Source: Paramyrothecium sp. XJ0827
Taxonomy: Eukaryota > Ascomycota > Sordariomycetes > Hypocreales > Stachybotryaceae
Length of the DNA: 64,000 nucleotides
Direction: 5' to 3'
NCBI GenBank assembly: GCA_020881915.1
Contig: JAJFPB010000002.1
Span: 1,860,001 to 1,924,000, forward strand
This document shows, piece after piece, positions 40,291 through 50,500 of the stretch (position 1 is its first letter; every line of letters begins with the position of its first letter). The notes beneath the pieces are model-generated. The model was not told the DNA's origin. It saw only the letters and a program-made list of their open reading frames with translations, and ran no database searches. A program made the translations under genes and the position numbers.

Positions 40291-41841
40291 CTATACGCGG
40301 AGACCAATCTCCTCGGCGTAGGGCAGGACGAACAGATCGCCAACTGCCGAAACACTGGCCTTACCCTCGAGGAGGGTCTTGGCAGCCTGTAGTAAAGATT
40401 TGTCAGCCATTGTCGAGCGGCAACGTGATGGGGCTCCATGAATATTGATCTTACCGTCTTCAGCTTCTCAGCAGTGACAGACTCTACCGCACTGGAAAGG
40501 CTGGCAGTGTCGAAGGCCTTGCCAGTGTTAACCAGGCCGGATCCAGCAAGAACGATGCTAGAGTCACGGGTTTGGCTGGCGCTCAGAGCATCAAACTTGG
40601 CCTTAGCGATGGCCTTGGTGAGATCCTCCTTGCTGACCGAGCCATCCGCAACACTCTTCAGTGCCTTGACGGTCTCCTCAGCGGCCTTGCGGACAGATGC
40701 GGCAGGGCCAGACAGCTGCACAGTCAGGAGACCAGCGTCCGAGTATGCCAGGTTGGAAGCGGAAGCAGAGACACCAGAGGCACCAGCAGCCACCTTAGAA
40801 AGTAGGGTGAAGCCGGTAGACCACTTGATAGAAGGGTGACCGCCAAGCAGAGCAGCCAGGACAGCAATCTCAGGCTTGGCAGCTGAGTAGCTGGAACCAG
40901 GGAATGCAATGACCAAGGAGTTTCCGGCAGCCAAGCTGGTTCGCTGCTCTCCACCAAAGTACTTGCTGGCCTCGGTCTGCAGGGTCTGGCCGCTCTTAGG
41001 AGTGGCGGGGACATCCTTGAAGAACTGACCAATCCACTTTGACAGACTGTCGGAAGAAGCGCCATCAGCGACGACAGCGATGTTGTTCTTGGCGTAGGCG
41101 ACATCGGCGTAGCTGGCAATGTACTCCTCGTTCAGGTACCTGTGGTAGGGGGCGGTGGACGTGAGGTCAAGAGGAGCACCGAGACCGTTGTGGAACGCAA
41201 CGGCATGGGCGGCGTCGAGAGCGAGCGCACGAGCATTGTTGTTGGCAGCAGCGGTGTCCAGGTGAAGAACCCTGTCAACCTCCTCGTGGAATTCGTGGGC
41301 TACGTCGCCGTTAGACATGCCATTCAACAGTTGCTACATCAATCTTACTAGTGTACTTGGTCAACGAAATGACCTCAGCCAACAGCTCAGCGAAGTAAGG
41401 CAAGTCCTCGCGGAGGAAGCTAGCCTGAAGGACCACGGCCTCCCGAGTGTGCGACGCACTCAATTGACCACCGAGGAGTTCGGATTCGCGGGTGATGCGC
41501 AGAGCAGATCGGCGTTGAGTGTTCTAAGACAAACGCTTGAATTTAGCTCAAGTCAATATCGTGAGCTGCCTAGGAGAGCCTACCTTGAAAGCGAAACCCT
41601 CGAGACCGGCGGTCAGACCAGGCAAGGGCTGGTAACGCGTGCCAGCCTTGGCGACGATGGCCAGCTTCGTGGTTGGGCCGTGGTCATCTCTGGAAGCTAC
41701 CTTCAGGCCAGAAACATCCGAGGTGTCGAACGATCCGGAAGAAGCAGCAGCGGCGAAGGCCCGGCGTTGCAATGGCTGCACGTTGCAGGACCTACGAGCG
41801 GCCTGCTGTGCGTTCCGCACGATAGACGATCGGGAGATCAT
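40291..41841 (-). CDS. QCR2: Cytochrome bc1 complex core protein 2, mitochondrial, 4 exons
   Basis: Exons 41584-41841, 41349-41523, 40455-41299 and 40291-40386 encode 457 residues. The product is a matrix-side core subunit of respiratory complex III, related to the mitochondrial processing peptidases but non-catalytic. The N terminus (MISRSSIVRNAQQAARRSC, then QPLQRRAFAAAASSG) is a basic presequence. The body shows the M16 peptidase fold: KAGTRYQPLPGLTAGLEGFAF, RESELLGGQLSASHTREAVV, and ALDAAHAVAFHNGLGAPL. The zinc-binding HxxEH motif of active family members is absent, as expected for QCR2. The second intron (49 bp) must be spliced to avoid a stop and joins LTKYT to THEFHEEV. The C terminus is EEIGLRV. 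Its promoter faces RPC82. Confidence 0.94.
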
Positions 41842-42340
41842 TTTCAGCGTGATTGCGTAGGCAATTGGCGGTCGTACGGCCGTCGTGATGAAGCAGTTGA
41901 TCACCTAAGAAGTGCCTCGTTGAAAAGCTTCCGTCTAATTTTCGGCAGACCCAGGCAATCTGGACCATCACGTGATTGACCAGTCATGAGCCTCTGATTA
42001 CGAGCAGCTGCAACAATGTACTCACTGCGTATTTCCGCGCTAAAGTCTGCTGGGGGCTACAGGCCGAATACTGGCGACCACCCCACCTACCCGCCTGCGC
42101 TTTAACCTCAAGGGAAAAAAAAAATATGATGGAGCATGCGACTGCTACATTCGCCTCGGTCCTTTGCTTAGTCTCCTCACATTTTTCCTCACAAGTATCC
42201 TGCAGCACTTATTTCTTCTGAGGTCCGGATCCCATTCCCCGTGCGCCGATCAATTGCACTCTCTGGGCGACCTTCAATGAGTTTCCGGTAGCGATAGTGG
42301 CAGCTCTAGAGATAGTGAGAGGATCTCTAGGAGCAAAGCA
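41842..42340. promoter_or_regulatory. Bidirectional promoter region, QCR2 and RPC82
   Basis: 499 bp separate the divergent start codons of QCR2 (minus) and RPC82 (plus). There is an A-run at 42115-42124 but no clear TATA. As both genes are constitutively needed, a shared, nucleosome-free promoter is plausible; this is inference. Confidence 0.5.
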
Positions 42341-44451
42341 ATGCTTGTTGTGAGTCAAGACACAGCGACGAACGCGGCCCTGCACCGACGTCTAACATTA
42401 CAATGGTAGACCAAACATGCCGCTGAGCTTTGTGCTCTCCTAGTGAACGACCTCTACGGCGAACTCCCTTCGGTACAATGCCCATCTTACTTCAATCCAC
42501 TTGTTGACAGCTTCCACGATATCGCGGGGCTAACACAATGGTGCCATAGCGAATTCTGATTGCACTCTTGACCAAAGGCCGTGCAAATATCGGCCAGATT
42601 GCCTCTTACACATCCCTTGGATCCAGACACATACGCCACGGCCTAGGTGTCCTCGTGCAACAAAACCTTCTATACCACCATACCGACCCAGACTCCCGGG
42701 GCACCACCTACGAAGCCAACTCTGATGCATGCTACAGCTTACTTCGCTCAGGCAAGATCTTACAGACTGTGGAGGCTCTATATGGAACAGCAGAGCGCGA
42801 CCTTGTTCAGACTCTGATGCTCTTGGGTCATGCGAGAATTGCCGATCTTGCGCAAGCATTCGAGTCACGAAAACCGAAAATCAATGGGCACTCCAACGGA
42901 TCTTCTCAGCCCTCCTCAGGGCTGATTGAGTCGGAAGACGAGCTCCACTCTGTACTCGGCCGATTGATCCAGTCTGAAATAATCGAAACTGTGCGACCTG
43001 ACAGTTTCCGGAACCCAAAAGATGTGTATTTCGAAATTGAGCGAGATGTCACCAAGACAAGACCAGGTGAAAGGGCTAGCGGCAAGAACAAGGCCGAACA
43101 ACAGAGACAAATTGCTGAGCGGATGAAGCAGTTTTACGATCAGAGCACAATCTTAAAACGCCAGCTTGATCAGCACAGAGGTCCAGTTGCCAAGAGGAGA
43201 AAATTGCAGAATGGGCATGGTCAGAATGGATACTCGCACGACTTTGATGGACCACCTCAGCTCAACGTGAGTTCTTTTCCTGTGATCCAAAAGCGGACAC
43301 TAACTGTTGGATAGCCAAATATCGTGGTTAGAATCAACCACGAAAAGTGCTTAGTAGAGCTACGAAATCAACGATTAGCAAACTTCGCCACGGATACGCT
43401 CGGGGAAATTACTGGAGAAGTTTATCGCACGCTTTTGGGGCTTCTTACAGCAAAGCTGTCGAGGTGCAGACGAGATACGCTTGTTGATGATGAGCTTGGC
43501 CCCGAGGAACAAGTTGCAGTCACTACCTTGGATGTTTACGAACTTCTTGAGGACGACGTTAATGTTCTTGGTGGCATTGGGAAAGCCCCCAGCGACAAAA
43601 TCGATGCTCAGAGCGCGGAGAAGATTAAGGCTTCTCGACCTGATTCGGATGATGACTCTGATAACTCTGATTCGGGAAGGATGGCAAACGGCGACGGCGA
43701 CTCGGACGACTCGGACGATGACGTACAGTCAAAGCCTGCCATCAGGCGCTCAGTCTCCAGGTTTAACGGCGATCGCGCCACCAAGGTCCAGTTCGAAGAG
43801 GATGTGACCTCGGCAGACGACAGACTGGAAAAGATGCGACAGCATCTTCTGCTTCTCGCCGAAAGTAAATACCGGTTCATACGTCATTGCGGTACACATG
43901 GCCGCGGACAGTGGACAGTGGATTTTCGGCAAGTGATAGGTCGACTACGGGAGACGGAGCTGGATGCCTTTATCGAGCAGTCGTTCGGGCGGCACGGTCT
44001 ACGACTTACGCGGATTTTACGTGAAAAAGGCAAGCTGGACGAGAAGATGCTACCGTCCGCGGCATTAATGAAAAAGCCAGACGTGCAGGGGAAGATGCTT
44101 GCAATGCAAATGGCCGGTTTAGTGGACGTGCAAGAAGTACCAAAGGACAGCAGCCGATTGGCGAACAGGACCCTCTTTTTCTGGTTCTTCGACGGCGAGC
44201 GGACACAGTCACAGCTCCTGGACAATATCTACAAGACGATGCTCCGTTGCCTGCTAACGCTTCAGGTGGAACGCCACAAGGAGCGCAACATTCTGTCCTT
44301 CGTGGAACGAAAAGATGTGCAGGGCAAGGAAGAGGAGGTCATGACGACAGAACACTACAACAAGTACAATCAGCACTTGGAAGCGCAGAAGAAGCTTCTA
44401 GGACAGGTCATGAGACTGGACGATATGATTGCAGTTTTGAGGGACTACTGA
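42341..44451 (+). CDS. RPC82: RNA polymerase III subunit C3 (Rpc82), 4 exons
   Basis: Exons 42341-42349, 42410-42472, 42550-43266 and 43315-44451 encode 641 residues. The first exon is only nine nucleotides (MLV). The joined N terminus reads MLVTKHAAELCALLVNDLYG, the usual start of the family, followed by LTKGRANIGQIASYTSLGSR, the first of several winged-helix domains that bind DNA and the transcription factor TFIIIB. Rpc82 forms, with Rpc34 and Rpc31, the Pol III subcomplex needed for initiation at tRNA and 5S genes. An acidic, disordered insert (residues about 185-215, DSDDDSDNSDSG) follows the second winged helix. Later motifs are KYRFIRHCGTHGRGQWTVDF and LANRTLFFWFFDGE. Introns are 48-77 bp. 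Confidence 0.93.
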
Positions 44452-45465
44452 TATTGAAATGGTCCTTAAAGTTGAGCATGTCGCAGCGGGACATTGAAGC
44501 TTTGTATTATGCTGCTTCATCGACCGCATTGTACATATGATCTCCCACGTTCTCTCTAGGATAGCTACCGCCTTTAGCGTCATAGACTTACGCTAGTATG
44601 ACTGGATAGCGATTCGGATCAGGCAGCGTATAAACTAATTGCGCCACGAACAATTATCCCCGGTCGTGAGATGTAAAGAGGTACAGCTGATATTTGTCCT
44701 CATGCTCAAGTGTGCACTTTTATGACATAAGGCGTCTGGCAGCCCTGCGGGCCACGTATTGGCTCTAAGCAACGCCCTTGTCGTTTGGCAGACCCAGGAA
44801 TGAGTTGCCTTGAGAATGTGTCCATTGTGATATCCACGTCCATTCGTTGACACCATTGCAACTTTGAATACGTGATATGATTACTGCATGCATATACTGA
44901 AGTATTGATGTGGAATACCCTATCTATTCCACGGGCATTTTTTGATCACATAAGTAGGTTGGCGGGCGATTGGCCCCCCCCAAAAAGATGAGATATTACA
45001 TACATAAAACAGTATCAAGTTAAACAAATACCATAATTGTGAAGAGACATTGTAATGCTCAAAGCCTTTTATGAGTATTTTGAAGTTCTTTGAATCTTTA
45101 TTTATACCAATGATCTAAGATGGTATATATTCAGGGCCACCAGATTTTTTTTAATTAATAATTTATTAATTTTTTTGCTCACTGGCTGAGTTGGTTGAAC
45201 GGTACGAAACAAATAACAGAATGTGGTAGACTTTTTGGGGGCCCAATTCTATTACGCACCGGTTTTGAGGGGGAGATAAGGTACGAGTCTGTCGCGGCTT
45301 TTAAGTGGCTGGCCAACTTAGCTTGACAAGCCCATCGCGCGGCGCGCGCCCCGAAGTCGGTCCATTAGGAGCTGATCAGGGAAAGCGAGAAAAAAAAAAG
45401 TCCAGAACACCAGACAAGCAACAGCAGCTTCCCACCACAAACCACCACAGCGTCAACCCGACACA
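44452..45465. other. Intergenic region with AT-rich block, RPC82 to GGC1
   Basis: 1 kb without a supported gene. The segment 44890-45190 is strongly AT-rich, containing TTAATTAATAATTTATTAAT, and is sharply bounded by GC-rich DNA. The last 150 bp carry the GGC1 leader with a run of A residues near 45395. Confidence 0.5.
44890..45190. other. AT-rich block
   Basis: Base composition shifts sharply to AT. No ORF, transposon motif or inverted repeat of useful length is visible, apart from a palindromic run of AATTAATAATTTATTAATT type at 45150-45172. This would fit a RIP-decayed repeat fragment or a scaffold-attachment or replication-associated sequence. Confidence 0.45.
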
Positions 45466-46752
45466 ATGTCGCCCCCCGCCATGGTTTCCGGAGGAGAGAA
45501 GGAGTCCAATCTTGCCCGAGTCCTGGGCTCAGGTACATTTGCGCGCCTCGTCTGCTCCGCCACTGAAGCTGTCGCTAACGTCTAATCGCGAACAGGATCT
45601 GCTGGTATCGCAGAGCTGGCCGTCTTCCACCCCGTTCGTCGTCGACAGCCACCACGAGGCAAGATTGGTTGCTAACCCAAGCTTCTTAGGTGGACACTAT
45701 TGCTAAGCGGTTGATGAGCAACCAGAGCCGGGTAAGCTCCTGACCGACGGGCGACTCTTACACGACCATAACGAGCTGAGTCTTGTTGCAGGTTTCTGGC
45801 ATGTCTCAATTGAACGAGGTCATCTTCAAGGATAAGGCGAACGCCTCCGCTGGCCGCAAGTTCTTCTCCCTGTTCCCCGGTCTGGGCTACGCCGCCGGCT
45901 ACAAGGTCCTCCAGAGGGTCTACAAGTATGGCGGTCAGCCCGTTGCGCGTGACTACCTCGCTCAGCACTACGGCAAGGATTTCGAGTCGGCATTCGGCAA
46001 GAAGACTGGAAAGGCCATCATGCACTCCACGGCAGGCAGGTAAGGCAACAACCTGAAAAGGTATTGGCTAGGCCCGTAATTGCATGAGCTAACGCTTGCC
46101 AGTCTGATCGGAATTGGTGAGATCGTTCTCCTCCCGCTCGACGTCCTCAAGATCAAGCGCCAGACCAACCCCGAGGCTTTCCGTGGCCGAGGTGTCTTCA
46201 AGATCATCGCCGACGAAGGATTTGGACTGTACCGTGGTTGGGGATGGACCGCGGCTAGAAACGCTCCTGGCTCTTTCGCGGTAAGCGTCGCGTGCCGACC
46301 CTGGATGCCGAGCTATCATTTCTAACACATGCTGCCTAGCTGTTCGGTGGTTCTGCTTTTGCCAAAGAATACCTCTTCCACCTCCAGGACTACAATAAGG
46401 CTTCGTGGTTCCAGAACTTCATCGCCTCAATTGCTGGTGCTTCCGCCTCCCTGGTCGTGTCGGCTCCCCTCGACGTCATCAAGACCCGAATCCAGAACCG
46501 CAACTTCGACAACCCCGAGAGCGGATTCCGCATCCTGTCCAACATGGCCAAGAATGAGGGTTTCTCCAGTTTCTTCAAGGGCCTTACCCCCAAGGTAGGC
46601 GAAGCGCCACCCAGACCACGAGAAGCTTGTATAGTGATTCGGCCTGCTGACATGATATCCTCTAGCTGCTCATGACCGGACCTAAGTTGGTCTTCTCTTT
46701 CTGGCTGGCCCAGACGCTCATCCCTGCCTTCGACACCATGTTCCGTAAATAA
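45466..46752 (+). CDS. GGC1: Mitochondrial GTP/GDP carrier, 7 exons
   Basis: Exons 45466-45532, 45596-45633, 45690-45731, 45792-46039, 46103-46280, 46340-46594 and 46666-46752 encode 304 residues. This is an SLC25-type inner-membrane carrier with three repeats of about 100 residues; the P-x-D/E-x-x-K/R signatures appear as HPVDTIAKRL, LPLDVLKIKR and APLDVIKTRI. Phrases such as FPGLGYAAGYKVLQRVYKYG, IGIGEIVLLPLDVLKIKRQ and YRGWGWTAARNAPGSFALFG match the Ggc1 group, which exchanges GTP for GDP across the inner membrane and influences mitochondrial iron homeostasis. The second intron has a non-consensus donor, GTTCGT, but the acceptor TTAG and the branch GCTAAC are normal, and only this join preserves the HPVDTIAKRL signature. 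The protein ends in FRK. Confidence 0.94.
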
Positions 46753-47502
46753 CGGACGGCGCACGAATTGATGACGTTACAGTAGTTAGAACTCCTATAA
46801 AAGTAGACGGGCGTGAGCATTCTTGGAGCCCAAATGGGATAGAGAGCACGGACTGCAATCACACCGGGCGGGTAGGGCAGAGGCGATTAGGGAAGAGCCC
46901 TGGATGACGGTATGTAAAGCAGGACTGCACTCCTCTTTTGTATTATTATTTCATATACAGGTGGTAATTACAAAAAGCGACGCGAATTCGTTTACTTTGA
47001 ATTCCTTGCGGGACTGCGTTCCCCTTGTCAAGCTGCCCACTGGTCCACGTTTCCTGACGAAGATTCATGGGTTTCCTTGCTGCAGGCTGTAAGTCAGTGA
47101 GGCGAATTGGGCTGGATGGTGCCAACGCATAAGGTGTCATACGCAGTTGTGGGTGCCGTCGCGGTTGCCCGGCAACCACCCTCCCGCGCCGGAAACACAA
47201 AATAAACCCACACCCCCATGTAAACTAGCCGCCGTCATGGAGGATTCATTTATACCGTCCCGCAACCAAACAATATAAGCACTTGCTTCATTGAAACATT
47301 GCAAGTCAATTCAGTTCACGACTTTTGGGAAAGCCGTCCGGCGTCAGGAGCAAGCCGGATATATTGCATTTTCTTCGCCCCAACCTACCATATACCCTGT
47401 GCTCATAACTTGGGCCCTTCTACGCCATCAGCGTGTGGCAGCGGCGCCGTCCGCATTCTTCCAAACCCACGATCCATTCCATCTCCAAACACACTCTCCA
47501 AC
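46753..47502. other. Intergenic region, GGC1 3' end and promoter of the coiled-coil gene
   Basis: 750 bp without a supported gene. The ORFs at 46823-47092 and 47291-47551 lack protein character. The pyrimidine-rich leader at 47440-47500 directly precedes the coiled-coil gene start. Confidence 0.5.
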
Positions 47503-50500
47503 ATGCAGCAACCCGAACGAGACCCCCCTCGAGAAGGGGACCGACACTTGAGACATCAACATTCTGCCTCTTCGGATCAGGGGAGCAGAGCACTCGTCCC
47601 CATGTGCGTTGCATACTCTCCCGCAAACCTCAAGTCCTCCGTGCCATCAGGCCTTGATACTGACTGTAAACAGGTGGGATAGTTCAGATCCCGACCGAGC
47701 GCCGCCTCCACTTCCCCTGCACCCGCAATCACCAAGCTTCACCTCTCGTGCCGGCACGTCCAGTGCCATTCAGTCCGCCCATGCGGCGCTCAGCGAGCGC
47801 GCACGAGAAAGCGGCGCCTTAGTACCGACCCTTGCCAAGCGCATGGCCGACACCTCACCCGAGAGAGGACTCTTCAAAGGCGGCTCACACCGACGCATGC
47901 AGTCCATGGTTCCCGGTTCAGTCAGGGATTTGAGCTTGATGATAGAAGGCTCCCAGAGCCCCAGCCAGTCCCCAACCAGATCGCCGGAGAAAATAAATCG
48001 ACCCTCGACACCCACATCGACGCTCTCGAGGGAAAGCTTACCCGACATGCGGTCCTTCGAAAGAGAGTCGGCCAATTCGAGCCCCACGCCGGGTCCGAGC
48101 CTCACCCCAATAGTACGGCCAACGGTGAGGCGCCCCCCGCCTCAGAGCATCCTCGGAGAGAATACACCTCCTCAGTCTTCCACCATGCTCGCGCTACAAA
48201 ATATGCCTTCACAGTCACCAACAAAGGAAGTGGACTCTCCATTGGCCAACATCACAAACGGCTCCACTGCTCTGGTCAAACAGCCTCCCGCTCTGGATGG
48301 CCTCTCTGCCCAAATCTTGAGCCTAACCAACATTGCTACATCTTTGCAGAAGGAGATGAACGCCTTGAGTCGTCGAAGTCGAGATAACGCAACCGACCTT
48401 CTTAGTTTGAAGGAGGCTACCAAGACAAGGGATGAGGATATCCGTAAGAGCTTGAGAGATTTGGTTGGCAATTTCAACGATCAGACTGCGCGCATCACGG
48501 GTCGCGATTCTTTCGCAGGTCTCTATCTCGACAACAAGCCACACAATACATCACCGCCCGCTCCCCGCCAAATTCAACTACCCAGGATACCATCTCCGAA
48601 GAGCTTTGCCGAGTCTATTGATCTGAACTCAATTGGCACGCCGCCTATCTCCACCAGCGACTCGGCGCCGTCGACTGCGCTTCTCGAGCGTATCATCCGT
48701 GAAATGAGTACCAAGGACGGTCAGCAGTCACTGCTTGCCCGCCTTGGCGAGCTCTCTGAGAAGCTCACGGGCATGGCTACTGCAACAAAGGTTGACGAGC
48801 TTGTTCGCTACGTCCGCACACAAGCTGACAATGCGATTATTCTGGGCGACCCTTCTCGGAAAGCTGATCGCTCAAGAAACCTCAGTTTTGACCAAGACTC
48901 TCATGCCATGGAGCTGGAACTGGGAGGATCTAGGGCAGGCCCGATGGAGCGCATACATCATGCCGTTGATGCTCGAAGAGCTTCAACTCCTTCTGGTAAG
49001 GGGTCCGGGCTCGTAAACGAGGATTTGATGAAGATCATCAAGTCTGTCAAGGATAGCGTAGCCTCAAGCGGGGGTCTAACAGCTGAAGTCAAGGCTCTTG
49101 TTCGCGAGTTGCGAGGCGAGGTGCTCGGAATGGGACGAGAAATCGGCAAGAGGCTGGAACAAGTTGGCCAGAAGGCTATCGAAGAACCCGAATCTGCGAG
49201 CAAAGACGAAGTATCCCGCATTATCGATGAGGGCCTCGAACAGATGAAGGATCAACTGAACCATGTGCTCCGAGAGCACCGACGCCAGTCTGCTGCTTCG
49301 GCCTCTTCTCAGAAGACGATGGTTGACTATCAGGAAATTTACAACGCTATGCGAGCTGCACTCCGAGACAGCGAAGCTTCGAAAGGCGACATGCCCGATT
49401 TGAGCCGGGACGATGTGATTGAAGCTGTCAGAGAGGCATGGGAGAACTACAAGCCCGAGATCGAAGTCCAGCAGCTCGGTTTAGAAAGACATGAAGTGCT
49501 TGAGTGCCTGAAAGAAGGCCTGCAGGAATACGCCCCTCGTGACACAAGGCCTAGTGGAGCCACTCGAGAGGAAGTGTTTATGGCTGTAGTTGAGGGCCTG
49601 AAGCACTTTAATCCTCCTCGCGTCGAAACTCCGGCTTCAATGTCCCGCGATGAGATCATCGAGGCGGTTCGTGACTGCCTCGAGGAGTTCGAATTCCCAG
49701 TAGCGGCATCCGCTGTCGGCACAGATATCACCAGAGCCGACATGGTCCACGCTGTGAGGGAAGGGCTTAGTGACCTGGATTTGCCAAGAACTGAGGACCT
49801 CCTTGCTCACTCAAACAATGGCGAGATTCTGACACGTCTGCACGACATCATGGAATACATCAAACTAGAATTCCGAGCTGTATCCGAGGAAGCTAAAGAA
49901 AATGTGGCTGCCAATGGTCGAGATACAGAACAGGTTCTCGATGCTACCAAGGACGGACTTGAAAACCTCCGGATGGCAATAGAGGGCTATGTTGACCGTG
50001 TCACCGCCGCTTCCGGAAACCAAGAAGTCATGGAAGGCCTCTGGAGAAGTCTTGAAGAGTTCAAAGAGGATATCGCAAAACTTGTTTCTCACGCCTCCGA
50101 TAGCTCAAAAGAGCAGCTCCAGATGGAACTGGAAGGGCTTCGAGATGTGGTTCATTCTTCCATGGTGCCTGCAACCCCACCCAATGTGAACAACAAGGAA
50201 GTTCTAGAGGCTTTACACAGTGGTCTCAGCAGCCTTCGACAAGAGATTCTTCGGCCACGTACCGAGACCGGGGAAATACTTGACGCCCTCAACGACGGGC
50301 TAAATGATCTACGAGCGGGTATCGATAAAATCAGCCACAAACCTGTCGACCTCACGGCGAACGATGAGATTCTAGACGCATTAAGAGCCGGCTTGGACTC
50401 TGTAAAGTCTGACATCGAGGCACTTCGAGATAACACAGGCGAAAGGGCTCTCGCCGCTATTGCCCCGTCATCTGCGCCGAGCGACGAATTCCTCGATGCC

